Source: Actinomycetota bacterium
GTDB lineage: Bacteria > Actinomycetota > Acidimicrobiia > Acidimicrobiales > Ilumatobacteraceae
Length of the DNA: 59,402 bases
Direction of reading: 5' to 3'
Assembly: GCA_016870935.1 (NCBI GenBank)
Contig: VGAB01000003.1
Span: 1 to 59,402, forward strand
In this document: positions 34,722 to 43,442 of the stretch, one piece after another
Position numbering within the stretch: position 1 is the first letter of the stretch
Layout of the letters: every line of letters begins with the position of its first letter
The notes under the pieces: model-generated
Seen by the model: the letters and a program-made list of their open reading frames with translations, nothing else
What the model was told of the DNA's origin: nothing
Database searches by the model: none
Program-made: the position numbers and the translations under genes

Positions 34722-36059
34722 ATGATCGAACAGCAACGCGAATATGTTTTGCGCACCGTCGAAGAGCGCGGCATTCGGCTGGTTCGACTTTGGTTCACCG
34801 ATGTGCTCGGCAACTTGAAGAGTTTTGCGATCAGCCCGGCCGAAATGGAAAACGCCCTCGACGACGGAATGATTTTCGACGGCTCCGCCATCGACGGCTT
34901 CAGTCGCGTGCAAGAAAGCGACGTTCTGGCCCTGCCCGATGCGAACACTTTCGAAGTACTGCCGTGGGTCGATCCCAAAGGCGCCGAGGCACGGGTCTTT
35001 TGTGACATCGCAAAACTTGACGGCACCGCGTTCGACGGCGACCCTCGCCAGGTTTTGCGGCGCAACCTGAACGCCGCGCGCGCAATGGGCTTCCAGTTTT
35101 ACGTCGCTCCCGACATCGAATACTTCTACTTCGACCCGCCCACGATCGACTCCCGACCGATTCCACTCGACGAGGGAAGCTTCTTCGACCTGACCAGCAG
35201 CGACATCACGAGTTCGTTGCGCAAAGAGACGATCCGCACGCTCGAAACGATGAGCATTCCGGTCGAATACAGCTTCCACGAAGATTCGCCGAGCCAGCAC
35301 GAAATCGATCTTCGCCAGACCGACGCGTTGACGATGGCCGACAGTGTCATGACTTTTCGTCTGGTGGTCAAAGAGATCGCGGCGTTGCACAAAGTGCACG
35401 CGACGTTCATGCCCAAGCCGCTCGAAGGTGTGCAGGGCTCGGGCATGCACCTGCACCTGAACCTCTTCAAAGACGAGCAGAACGCGTTTTACGACGGCGA
35501 CGATCAATACAATCTTTCGACGACGGCCAAACACTTCATCGCCGGTCTGTTGCGACACGCCGCCGAAATTACGGCCGTGACCAACCAGAATGTGAACAGT
35601 TACAAACGACTGGTTCCCGGCTTCGAGGCGCCGATTCATATTTCGTGGGCCCGAAACAATCGCAGCGGTCTGGTTCGAGTGCCGGTTCAAAAACGAAACA
35701 GCGACCAGGCGACGCGAATCGAATACCGCTCGCCCGACCCCGCCTGCAACCCGTATCTCGCCTTCTCGGTGATTCTCGCCGCGGGTTTGCGCGGCATCAA
35801 AGAGCAATACGAGTTGCCCGCCGAGGCCGACTCGAATCTCTTCGAGATGGGCGACGACATGCTCGCCAAACTGGGCATCGAACAGTTGCCGCAGTCGATG
35901 TCCGACGCTTTGCGCGTCATGGAGCGTTCAGAATTGGTCGCCGAAACATTGGGCGAACATATTTTCGAATGGTTCCTGCGCAACAAACGAGCCGAATGGC
36001 GCGGATACAAAACGCACATCAGCCAATACGAACTCAACCGATACCTGCGGTCGCTCTGA
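34722..36059 (+). CDS. Glutamine synthetase type I
   Basis: A 445-residue GSI protein. Visible motifs are VLGNLKSFAIS, FDGSAIDGFSRVQESD, PDIEYFYFD, GSGMHLHLNLF, WARNNRSGLVRVPVQK and EYRSPDPACNPYLAFSVILAA. It lacks the 25-residue insert of GSI-beta enzymes, and I find no NLYxLP-type adenylylation loop, so it resembles the GSI-alpha forms that are not adenylylated. The following GlnR-like gene starts 5 bases after its stop. A gamma-glutamyl-polyamine ligase role is possible for such paralogues but cannot be shown here. Confidence 0.92.
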   Translation: MIEQQREYVLRTVEERGIRLVRLWFTDVLGNLKSFAISPAEMENALDDGMIFDGSAIDGFSRVQESDVLALPDANTFEVLPWVDPKGAEARVFCDIAKLDGTAFDGDPRQVLRRNLNAARAMGFQFYVAPDIEYFYFDPPTIDSRPIPLDEGSFFDLTSSDITSSLRKETIRTLETMSIPVEYSFHEDSPSQHEIDLRQTDALTMADSVMTFRLVVKEIAALHKVHATFMPKPLEGVQGSGMHLHLNLFKDEQNAFYDGDDQYNLSTTAKHFIAGLLRHAAEITAVTNQNVNSYKRLVPGFEAPIHISWARNNRSGLVRVPVQKRNSDQATRIEYRSPDPACNPYLAFSVILAAGLRGIKEQYELPAEADSNLFEMGDDMLAKLGIEQLPQSMSDALRVMERSELVAETLGEHIFEWFLRNKRAEWRGYKTHISQYELNRYLRSL

Positions 36060-36064
36060 GCCCG

Positions 36065-36760
36065 ATGTCCGACCAGCAACCCGATCGAATGCTCGCGGTC
36101 TTCCCCGATCCAGCGCCGATTGATGTCGCGCGAACGCTCGATCTTTCGGGCTACTCGTGGAAAGCCGTCAGATCCGGCGACGCACTCGAGAAACTAGAGC
36201 CCGGCCAGGGTTGGGCGGGGGCGATCGTCGACTGCAGCCAAGATCCAGAGTCGGGCTGGGCGATTTGTCGGGCTTTGCGAAGACGCGAGAACCCCGTCGG
36301 TCGGGTGATCGTGCTCGTGACGGGTGCCCAACTTCCCGATCTCGAAATGCGCGACGACTTGTTCGACGATTTTTGTCTCGCGCCAGTCCACCCGCGCGAG
36401 CTCGACTCGCGACTCAGGCATCTCTTCTACGCCGATCTCGCCATTTCGCGCGAGTCGCTCATTGAATACAGCGATCTGGTCCTCAACACCGAGACATATC
36501 AGGCGTCGTTCGGCGGCAAGCCGCTCGACCTCACCTATATGGAGTACGAGCTGCTGAAGTTCTTGGCGCAAAACCCCGGAAAAGTTTTCAGTCGAGAAGT
36601 TTTGCTGTCTCGAGTCTGGGGTTACGAGTATTACGGCGGTGCGCGCACGGTCGATGTTCACATCCGTCGCCTGCGGGCGAAACTTGGCGAAGAGCACGCC
36701 AACCTGATCGAAACCGTGCGAAGCGTCGGTTACCGATTCGGCCAATCGAGGTGGGCCTGA
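36065..36760 (+). CDS. glnR: GlnR-like orphan response regulator (OmpR/PhoB type)
   Basis: A 231-residue regulator with an N-terminal receiver-like domain and a C-terminal winged helix (about 135-228) containing LDLTYMEYELLKFLAQNPG, FSREVLLSRVWGYEYYGG and RTVDVHIRRLRAKLG. The C-terminal domain closely resembles actinobacterial GlnR. In the receiver, Asp56 is kept, but the acidic pair is missing and the usual Lys-Pro is replaced by LAP (105-107). It should therefore work without phosphorylation, as known for GlnR. It is probably co-transcribed with glutamine synthetase I and likely binds the 11-base repeats at 33432. Confidence 0.82.
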   Translation: MSDQQPDRMLAVFPDPAPIDVARTLDLSGYSWKAVRSGDALEKLEPGQGWAGAIVDCSQDPESGWAICRALRRRENPVGRVIVLVTGAQLPDLEMRDDLFDDFCLAPVHPRELDSRLRHLFYADLAISRESLIEYSDLVLNTETYQASFGGKPLDLTYMEYELLKFLAQNPGKVFSREVLLSRVWGYEYYGGARTVDVHIRRLRAKLGEEHANLIETVRSVGYRFGQSRWA

Positions 36761-36813
36761 GAAGTTCGCCCCCGAGTGCAAAATAATCATCCAGGTGCGA
36801 GAATTGACGGCAA

Positions 36814-39036
36814 ATGGGCGCTCATCTCATGGAGACGCAGATCGACCTGAGTTTGACGGGCATGTCATGCAACGCATGCGCGATGACAATTGAAAAACGT
36901 CTCAATCAACTAGATGGCGTTACGGCGAGCGTCAACTTCGCGACCGAATCAGCGCGAGTCGTACTCACGGATCAAGTCGTCGACTCGGCGACGCTGATTC
37001 GCGAGATAGAGAAAATCGGCTACGGCGCGAGACTCGCCAAGGACACGACGCTCGAGATGCTCGATGCCGAAACCGAGCAAAAAGTGGCGATGTTGCGCAC
37101 GCGACTGACTGTCTCGGCGGTTTTGGCCATACCCGTCGCGGCTATTTCAATGTCGATGAGCCTGCACTTTGCGAATTGGCAGTGGCTGGTGATGGCGCTC
37201 AGTGCACCGATTGTCACCTGGGGGGCGTGGCCGTTTCATCGGGCCGCATTGATGAATGCCCGGCATCGCGCGACCACCATGGACACGCTTATTTCGATCG
37301 GCGTCGTGGCTGCAACCGCGTGGTCGGCGTGGGCAGTTATCGGCGACAAAACCGCGCACATCTACTTCGAGGTCGCCGCGGTGGTCACGGTTTTTCTGCT
37401 CGCCGGTCGGCACTTCGAGGCGCGGGCCAAGAATCGCGCCAGCAACGCCCTCAGATCTCTGCTCGCTTTGAACGCGCGCACCGCCACGGTGATTCGAGAC
37501 GAGAAAGAAATTGTCGTCGAGGCCACAGAAGTCATCGTGGGTGACCTGATGCTCGTGCGACCAGGCGAGATCGTCGCCGCCGACGGCACGGTCGTCGAAG
37601 GTGCCTCATCGATCGATGTGTCGATGCTGACGGGTGAAAGCGTTCCGGCCGATGTCACTGTCGGCTCGACCGTGGTCGGCACAACGGTCAACCTCACTGG
37701 TCGGCTGATCGTGCGCGCGACCCGAGTGGGCAGCGAAACCACATTCGCCCAAATTTCTCGGCTTGTACGCGATGCGCAAACCACCAAGGCACCTGTTCAG
37801 AAACTCGCCGACCGAGTGAGTTCAATTTTTGTTCCCACGGTGATCGGTATCGCCATCGCAACTTTCGTCGCATGGTCGGTGTTCGACGACTCTTTGAACA
37901 ACGCCTTCACTGCGGCTGTGGCCGTCTTGATCATCGCCTGCCCGTGCGCACTCGGCCTGGCGACCCCCACGGCGCTGATGGTTGGAAGCGGTCGAGCCGC
38001 CCAAATGGGCATTGTGATAAAGGGCGTGGATGTATTGCAGAGCACGCGACGAATCGACACCGTTGTTTTCGACAAGACGGGCACGATCACGACCGGCTCG
38101 ATGCAGTTGCTCGATGTCGTGGTCGCGCAGGGATCCGATCGTAACGACGTGCTCAAACTCGCGGGTGCGCTCGAAAATGCGAGCGAGCACCCGGTAGCGC
38201 GCGCAATCACGGCTGAAGCGCGCAAGTTGTCGGGCGCACTGCCCAAAGTCACCGAGTTTGTCTCTTCGCCGGGCATGGGCACGACAGGCGTTGTCGAATC
38301 AAGGCGGGTGATGGTCGGTCGTGAGTCGCTATTCAAAGATTCGTTGATAGTGATTCCAGGTCAACTGCGAGACGCTCTCAACAGAGCCCGCGGTGCCGGC
38401 AACACCGCCGTGCTGGTCGTGATCGACGGTTTGGTCAAGGGTGTCTGCGTCGTGGCGGACCAACCCAAGTCGACCAGCGCCCAGGCGATCGAACAACTTA
38501 AAAAACTCGGGTTGCGATCGGTGCTGCTCACGGGCGACAACGACGCGACAGCGGCGGCCGTTGCGACCCAAGTCGGCATTGAAAACGACGAACAACATGT
38601 GATCGCGGGCGTGTTGCCCGACGAAAAAGTCAAAGTCGTCGCCGACCTGCAAAAACGCGGCTACGCGGTGGCGATGGTTGGCGACGGCGTCAACGATGCC
38701 GCCGCGTTGGCTCAAGCCGATGTTGGCATCGCCATGGGCACCGGTACCGATGTGGCGATGAACGCCAGCGACTTGACGATCATCAGCGGCGATCTGCGTC
38801 TCGTCACCGACGCGATCTTGTTGTCGCGCGCGACTTTGCGCACGATTACGACGAATGTATTTTGGGCCTTCGCCTACAACACCGCCGCGATCCCGTTGGC
38901 CGCGCTCGGTTTGATGAATCCGATGTGGGCGGGCTTGGCGATGGCGATGTCGAGCATCTTTGTGGTGACCAACAGTTTGCGCTTGCGCACCACCAAACTC
39001 ACACCGCGGACGGCGTTCGTTCACGCAACTCGTTGA
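36814..39036 (+). CDS. copA: Cu+-exporting P-type ATPase
   Basis: A 740-residue P1B-type ATPase. An N-terminal metal-binding domain with GMSCNAC (Cys19, Cys22) is followed by eight helices. Actuator motif TGES, metal-site CPCALGLATPTALM, phosphorylation site DKTGTIT, SEHPVARAI and GDGVNDAAALAQADVGIAMG are all intact. The last helices have AYN and MSS, which with CPC define the Cu+ class (P1B-1). Start could be ATG at 36814 or five codons later at 36829. Its 3' end overlaps a convergent gene by 38 bases. Confidence 0.93.
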   Translation: MGAHLMETQIDLSLTGMSCNACAMTIEKRLNQLDGVTASVNFATESARVVLTDQVVDSATLIREIEKIGYGARLAKDTTLEMLDAETEQKVAMLRTRLTVSAVLAIPVAAISMSMSLHFANWQWLVMALSAPIVTWGAWPFHRAALMNARHRATTMDTLISIGVVAATAWSAWAVIGDKTAHIYFEVAAVVTVFLLAGRHFEARAKNRASNALRSLLALNARTATVIRDEKEIVVEATEVIVGDLMLVRPGEIVAADGTVVEGASSIDVSMLTGESVPADVTVGSTVVGTTVNLTGRLIVRATRVGSETTFAQISRLVRDAQTTKAPVQKLADRVSSIFVPTVIGIAIATFVAWSVFDDSLNNAFTAAVAVLIIACPCALGLATPTALMVGSGRAAQMGIVIKGVDVLQSTRRIDTVVFDKTGTITTGSMQLLDVVVAQGSDRNDVLKLAGALENASEHPVARAITAEARKLSGALPKVTEFVSSPGMGTTGVVESRRVMVGRESLFKDSLIVIPGQLRDALNRARGAGNTAVLVVIDGLVKGVCVVADQPKSTSAQAIEQLKKLGLRSVLLTGDNDATAAAVATQVGIENDEQHVIAGVLPDEKVKVVADLQKRGYAVAMVGDGVNDAAALAQADVGIAMGTGTDVAMNASDLTIISGDLRLVTDAILLSRATLRTITTNVFWAFAYNTAAIPLAALGLMNPMWAGLAMAMSSIFVVTNSLRLRTTKLTPRTAFVHATR

Positions 39037-39826
39037 TCGCTTGCGCCCTCCAGGCGCGGGCAGTGCGTTCGGCGATTCCGTAGTGTTTGGCGATCATCGC
39101 CGAGGTTTCACCGCGAGCGACGGCGCGCAAAATGTCGACATGTCTCGGGTCGATACCTTGTTCGATCGCGATCGACAAGAGGCTTTCGAGCGTCACGGTT
39201 TGTTGAAAGTCGTCGCACTCTGGCGCCGCGATCATCTCGCTGAGAATCTTCGGCTCGACGGCGAACACTTTGATTTTTTTCGAGCGGTTGCCCTGGACAA
39301 AAGCGAAATATTCGCTGTCGAGCACCAGGTTCGAGGCGACCTTGTTCGGTCGCCTGTGCCACGGATACTGCCTGATCACTTTCCATGCGCTCGGCAAGAC
39401 ATCGGACAGGGCGGCGTCAATGCCGCCCTGCATGATTCGGCCCCGACGACGCGCGATCGCGACCAATGGTGGCAGGATTCTTTGCAACACAATGCGCGCC
39501 GCCAACTCGTCGGTGGACGCCTGCTTGACCAGAAGCCAAAGATAACTGTCGCCCTTCGAATCGTCGCGTGCGGTGTTGAAACCTGCGCGAGTCAAGACCT
39601 GGTCGAGGTTTTCGACTTTGTCACCGGGCAGTTGCCACGAGTTGACGATGTCGATTTCGCGGCGACGCGTGCTGATTAGTTCCCATTCTTTGATCAACTT
39701 GGCCACAGGACTATTTGTTCTCTGCCTTAGCCCGACGCTCCAGACGAGTTGCGGCTGGTTTGGTTGCGGCTGGGCTTGTCGCGATTGCTGGGCTGAATTG
39801 CATGTCTGTGCTTGGTTTTGGGTCAT
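38999..39826 (-). CDS. Sigma-like DNA-binding protein with C-terminal helix-turn-helix
   Basis: A 275-residue protein. The C-terminal segment HVDILRAVARGETSAMIAKH followed by GIAERTARAWRAQAINELRER is a clear helix-turn-helix of the sigma region 4/LuxR type. The middle part (about 105-180, AARIVLQRILPPLVAIARRR ... KVASNLVLDSEYFAF) is reminiscent of sigma region 2. The N-terminal ~35 residues are Gln-rich. It could be a divergent ECF-type sigma factor or a regulator derived from one. Its 3' end overlaps copA tail to tail. The start is uncertain. Confidence 0.65.
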   Translation of the reverse strand: MTQNQAQTCNSAQQSRQAQPQPNQPQLVWSVGLRQRTNSPVAKLIKEWELISTRRREIDIVNSWQLPGDKVENLDQVLTRAGFNTARDDSKGDSYLWLLVKQASTDELAARIVLQRILPPLVAIARRRGRIMQGGIDAALSDVLPSAWKVIRQYPWHRRPNKVASNLVLDSEYFAFVQGNRSKKIKVFAVEPKILSEMIAAPECDDFQQTVTLESLLSIAIEQGIDPRHVDILRAVARGETSAMIAKHYGIAERTARAWRAQAINELRERTPSAV

Positions 39827-39927
39827 GCCCGAAATCGTGGAAACCGTGACTCACCGACCTTGCGACATCGACTCTCACCGCGACTCTCACCACGAGAAAT
39901 TTGTTGCGGTTTTGGCATACTTGGGCA

Positions 39928-40584
39928 ATGCGAATCACCTTGCCGTCGGGCACGACCTGTGAAATCGACAAATCAGTCAAGAATCCGCAAATGGGTCTCG
40001 TGATCGCACCCGATATTTTCAGTCTTCGACCCATTTACGACGAGATGGTCAAAAGGCTCGCCCTCGACTGGCAATTCGCGGTGGCGGCAGTCGAACCTTT
40101 CCCTGGTCAGAACTTGGGGCCGGAAATCGAACCGAGGTTCGCCGCGGTGCCGAAACTTGACGATGATGACCATCTTCGGGATCTGTGCGAGGCGGCCGAT
40201 GCGCTTGGCACGCCTGAGGTTGGTCTGATGGGATTCTGCATGGGCGGAATGTATTGCTTCAAATCGGCACGCTCGAGTCGATTCAAAAAAATCGTCTCGT
40301 TTTACGGCATGATCAAGGTTCCGCAGGCGTGGCAAAGTGCGACCCAAGCCGAGCCGCTTTCATGTTTGCGCTCGGGTCATGCCGATCGAGTCTTGGCGAT
40401 CATCGGGGCGAAAGATCACTACACCCCCGCGCCAGATGTCGAAGAGTTGAAAAAACTCGGGGTGCGCACGGTGATCTATCCCGAGGCCGAGCACGCCTTC
40501 GCCCATGATTCGAGCAGACCGTCGCACCGCGCACAAGATGCGGCCGACGCATTCGACAAGACGAAAGCCTGGTTGCTCGGCTGA
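39928..40584 (+). CDS. Dienelactone hydrolase family protein
   Basis: A 218-residue alpha/beta hydrolase. The nucleophile elbow GFCMGGMYCF has Cys in place of Ser, as in dienelactone hydrolase. The acid is in GAKDHYTP and the histidine in AEHAFAHD. It starts with ATG at 39928 (MRITLPSG); an earlier in-frame start would add nine residues. It is cytosolic. Substrate is unknown; the family cleaves dienelactones and other esters. It is divergent from the sigma-like gene and convergent with the Crp-family gene. Confidence 0.85.
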   Translation: MRITLPSGTTCEIDKSVKNPQMGLVIAPDIFSLRPIYDEMVKRLALDWQFAVAAVEPFPGQNLGPEIEPRFAAVPKLDDDDHLRDLCEAADALGTPEVGLMGFCMGGMYCFKSARSSRFKKIVSFYGMIKVPQAWQSATQAEPLSCLRSGHADRVLAIIGAKDHYTPAPDVEELKKLGVRTVIYPEAEHAFAHDSSRPSHRAQDAADAFDKTKAWLLG

Positions 40585-40591
40585 TCTGAGA

Positions 40592-41257
40592 TTAAGAGGC
40601 GCGAAACTCCATTTTGGCGCGCATCAAAATTCGATAACGGCGGTCGTGTTGTTCGATCCAACCCAGTCGAATAAAACTTGCGATCGCTTTGTTCACCCGC
40701 TCGCGTGATGCCCCGACCATGCCCGCCAACTCTTCCTGGGTGATCGGCAAAACAAACTCGTCTTTGCCTCCCGACAGTTCGAGCAACCGTTTGGCGGTTC
40801 GACCGGTGACATCCAAAAAGACGCTGTCTGACAAAACTTCGTCCATGGTGCGCAGGCGTTTTGCCAAAAGTTTCGTCACGCCCCACAGCATCGTCGGGTT
40901 CGACTGCATCTGCTCACGCACGATCTTGTAGGGAATCTGCAATACCGACGACGTCTCTATCGCACGCGCCATCGCGCTGCGCTCGCCGCCATCCAGCAGA
41001 CCTAGTTCGCCGAACAGGTCTCCACGCTCCATCAACGCGAGAACGCTTTCGCGACTGTCCATCGGTCGGTTTCCGATCGCGATCGCGACTCGCCCCGACA
41101 AGACAATGAACATCGATTCGGGCTTCTCACCCTCTTTGAACAACACGTCACCGCGTTGCAGATTGCGAACCTCGCCCTGACTCGTGATCGTCGCCAACAC
41201 GGCGTCGGACGTTTCAGCGAAGAACTCGCTGGCCCTGAGAAGTTCATCGTGTCCCAT
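40592..41257 (-). CDS. Crp/Fnr family transcriptional regulator
   Basis: A 221-residue regulator with an N-terminal cyclic-nucleotide-binding fold (GDVLFKEGEKPESMFIVLSG, GDLFGELGLLDGGERSAMA) and a C-terminal helix-turn-helix (ITQEELAGMVGASRERVNKA). The GELGLLDGGERSA stretch resembles the phosphate-binding cassette of cAMP-dependent Crp proteins. There are no cluster-binding cysteines, so it is not Fnr. It is divergent from ispD across 30 bases. Confidence 0.9.
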   Translation of the reverse strand: MGHDELLRASEFFAETSDAVLATITSQGEVRNLQRGDVLFKEGEKPESMFIVLSGRVAIAIGNRPMDSRESVLALMERGDLFGELGLLDGGERSAMARAIETSSVLQIPYKIVREQMQSNPTMLWGVTKLLAKRLRTMDEVLSDSVFLDVTGRTAKRLLELSGGKDEFVLPITQEELAGMVGASRERVNKAIASFIRLGWIEQHDRRYRILMRAKMEFRAS

Positions 41258-41287
41258 TGCAACTTGACGGTACTACCCTGAAGAGAC

Positions 41288-41944
41288 GTGAACACCCCCT
41301 CAAAACAAAGATTTGGGGAGAAAATCTGGACGATTGTGGTCGCCGCGGGCACGGGTTCGCGGTTCGGCAGCCCCAAACAGTTTTCACTAATTAACGAGCG
41401 CCGCATCGTGGACTGGGCGGTTGAAACAGCCCGTAATTCCAGCGACGGGGTGGTGGTCGTCTTGCCCGCCGAGCACGCGGCCAAAGAAGGTGGTGTGGCT
41501 GGCGGTGCGACCCGAAGCGCCTCGGTTCGCAACGGGCTGGCTGCCGTGCCAGAGGACGCCACGATCATCTGCGTGCATGACGCCGCCCGACCGTTCGCCT
41601 CGCAATTTTTGTTCGATGAGGTCATCGGTGCCGTCTGCGCGGGTGCCGACGGTGCCGTGCCGGCTCTCCCTGTGGTCGACACGATCAAGGTCATCGACGA
41701 GAAAAGAAATGTCGTCTCCACCCCGAACCGACGAGAACTCGTCGCGGTACAGACGCCCCAGGCTTTTCGCGCCCGGGCGTTGCGCATCGCGCACGCCAAA
41801 AATCCGGAGGGCACCGACGATGCAACCTTGCTCGAAAGCCACGGTTTTAAAGTCGTGGTCGTAGACGGCGATGCGCTCAACCGCAAGATAACCACACCCG
41901 ACGATTTGAACTGGGCGCGCGCAATTTCCCGCGGAGAAGTGTAA
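41288..41944 (+). CDS. ispD: 2-C-methyl-D-erythritol 4-phosphate cytidylyltransferase
   Basis: A 218-residue enzyme of the non-mevalonate isoprenoid pathway that transfers CMP to methylerythritol phosphate. The nucleotide loop VVAAGTGSRFGSPKQF, GGATRSASVRNGL, CVHDAARPF and VAVQTPQAFRA are intact. It is followed after 10 bases by ispF, the usual pairing. The pathway supplies the isoprenoid units that the geranylgeranyl reductase at 21.9 kb would saturate. Confidence 0.95.
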   Translation: MNTPSKQRFGEKIWTIVVAAGTGSRFGSPKQFSLINERRIVDWAVETARNSSDGVVVVLPAEHAAKEGGVAGGATRSASVRNGLAAVPEDATIICVHDAARPFASQFLFDEVIGAVCAGADGAVPALPVVDTIKVIDEKRNVVSTPNRRELVAVQTPQAFRARALRIAHAKNPEGTDDATLLESHGFKVVVVDGDALNRKITTPDDLNWARAISRGEV

Positions 41945-41954
41945 AGATTTACTG

Positions 41955-42446
41955 ATGGCGCCGCAGTTCAGGGTTGGTCAGGGTTTCGACATCCACCGTT
42001 TCGTCGGTGCCGAAGAAACTTCGCGAAAGCTTGTTTTGGGCGGGGTTCACTTCGTCGGCGAGCGAGGACTCGTCGGTCACAGCGACGCGGATGTCGTGGC
42101 GCACGCGGCGGCTGAGTCGATTCTTGGTGCGTGCGGTTTGGGGAACATCGGCGAACACTTTCCCGATACCGAGCCAAAGTACAAAGACATGAACTCGATC
42201 GAACTGCTGCGCCTGGTCGCCAAAATGGCGACTGACCACAACTTTCAAATCGGGAACATCGACTGCAGCGTCGTCTGCGAGCGGCCCAAAATTTCGAGTC
42301 ATAGAGATGAAATGCAAAAGAACCTCTCGGCGGCTACGGGGGCACCGGTCACGGTCAAAGGTCGTCGCGCCGAAGAACTCGGCGCCCTCGGACGCGGCGA
42401 GGGCATCGCTTGCTGGGCGGTCGCGATCGTCTCGACCAAAAACTGA
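41955..42446 (+). CDS. ispF: 2-C-methyl-D-erythritol 2,4-cyclodiphosphate synthase
   Basis: A 163-residue enzyme that cyclises the IspE product. Metal ligands are in GFDIHRF (Asp, His) and the loop GHSDADVVAHAAAESILGA. The C-terminal region reads VKGRRAEELGALGRGEGIAC, where many homologues have a KATTTE-type stretch; the RGEGIA part is kept. It is followed after 10 bases by rlmB. Confidence 0.94.
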   Translation: MAPQFRVGQGFDIHRFVGAEETSRKLVLGGVHFVGERGLVGHSDADVVAHAAAESILGACGLGNIGEHFPDTEPKYKDMNSIELLRLVAKMATDHNFQIGNIDCSVVCERPKISSHRDEMQKNLSAATGAPVTVKGRRAEELGALGRGEGIACWAVAIVSTKN

Positions 42447-42456
42447 TTTTCTTCGC

Positions 42457-43299
42457 ATGTCGAAAAAACCACGACGCAATCAACGCGACAACCGAACAAA
42501 GAACAGGCATGCGAGCGTGCGCCATCGGGCGTCGCAGAAAACCCTCGGATTAGGTGGCGAACAGATAGAGGGTCGACAGGCGGTGCGCGAGTTGTTGCTC
42601 GGGCAACGTCGACGCGTGCGCGAAATCTGGATGGCCAACGACATCGAAAGCAGCGCGGTGATCGACGACATCTTGGAATTGGCGAACGACCAGCGCGTCA
42701 AGGTGCTCAACGTCTCGCGCCGCGAACTCGATCGCGAGGCGCGCAGCGAGGCGCCACAAGGGGTGCTGGCCAAGGCCGAAGCGGTCGAAGAGACTCTCCT
42801 GGCCGAATTGCTCGCAGACTCGGGCGACGCCCCACTTTTGTTGGTTGCGATCGACGGAGTCACCGACCCGGGCAACCTTGGGGCGATTCTGCGCAGTTGC
42901 GACGGAGCCGGAGTCGACGCCGTCGTTCTTCCGCGCCACCGTGCGGTGCACATCACCCCGACGGTGGCCAAGGCTTCGGCGGGCGCCATTGAATATCTGA
43001 AGATGTGCGTGGTCGGTGGGCTGCCAAACGCGCTCGCCGAAATGAAACGAGCCGGGGTCTTCGTCGTCGGCTTGGACGACGGGGCCGAGAAAAATATCTT
43101 CGAGATTCGCGATGCCGCCAAGCAGCCGATTTGTTTGGTGCTCGGCGCCGAGGGTGCGGGAATCTCTCGGCTCGCCCGTGAAAGATGCGATCTGTTGGTG
43201 AACATCCCGATGCTCGGAGCACTCTCCTCGCTGAATGTTTCGGTGGCGGCGGCACTCGCCACTTATGAAATTGTCAGGGCGAGGCGTGCTTCGAACTGA
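42457..43299 (+). CDS. rlmB: 23S rRNA (guanosine-2'-O-)-methyltransferase RlmB / TrmH family
   Basis: A 280-residue SpoU-type (knotted fold) methyltransferase. After a basic N-terminus comes the substrate-binding domain (GEQIEGRQAVRELLLG), then the catalytic domain with AIDGVTDPGNLGAILRSCDG, LVLGAEGAGISRLARERCD and IPMLGALSSLNVSVAAALA. The start chosen is ATG at 42457. The ispD-ispF-(cysS)-rlmB order is common in actinobacteria; cysS is missing here. Confidence 0.93.
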   Translation: MSKKPRRNQRDNRTKNRHASVRHRASQKTLGLGGEQIEGRQAVRELLLGQRRRVREIWMANDIESSAVIDDILELANDQRVKVLNVSRRELDREARSEAPQGVLAKAEAVEETLLAELLADSGDAPLLLVAIDGVTDPGNLGAILRSCDGAGVDAVVLPRHRAVHITPTVAKASAGAIEYLKMCVVGGLPNALAEMKRAGVFVVGLDDGAEKNIFEIRDAAKQPICLVLGAEGAGISRLARERCDLLVNIPMLGALSSLNVSVAAALATYEIVRARRASN

Positions 43300-43346
43300 T
43301 TATTTCAAATCAAAATCCGACCATAAACTGAACGCGCAAACAACAC

Positions 43347-43418
43347 GCCGGGGTAGCTCAGTGGCAGAGCAACCGCCTTGTAAGCGGTAGGTCGTGGGTT
43401 CAATCCCCACCCTCGGCT
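43347..43418 (+). tRNA. tRNA-Thr (anticodon TGT)
   Basis: A complete 72-base cloverleaf. Acceptor GCCGGGG pairs with CCTCGGC (one G-T). The D-arm region is GCTCAGTGGCAGAGC. The anticodon stem ACCGC/GCGGT (43372-43376 with 43384-43388) encloses loop CTTGTAA with anticodon TGT. The T-arm is GTGGG-TTCAATC-CCCAC. The discriminator is T and the 3' CCA is not encoded. It reads ACA codons. Confidence 0.96.
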
Positions 43419-43442
43419 CAATTCAAAAGTGATGTAAATTAG

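Noticed and set aside
33924-35807. A 627-codon open frame on the minus strand across both glutamine synthetase genes, and similar long antisense frames across nuo genes (for example 977-2062 plus strand)
   Set aside because: These are shadows of GC-rich coding sequence: Arg/His/Gln-rich composition, no motifs, and fully covered by well-recognised genes on the other strand.
43347-43418. The tRNA as a pseudogene because CCA is missing
   Set aside because: All stems pair and the loops are canonical; many actinobacterial tRNA genes do not encode CCA.
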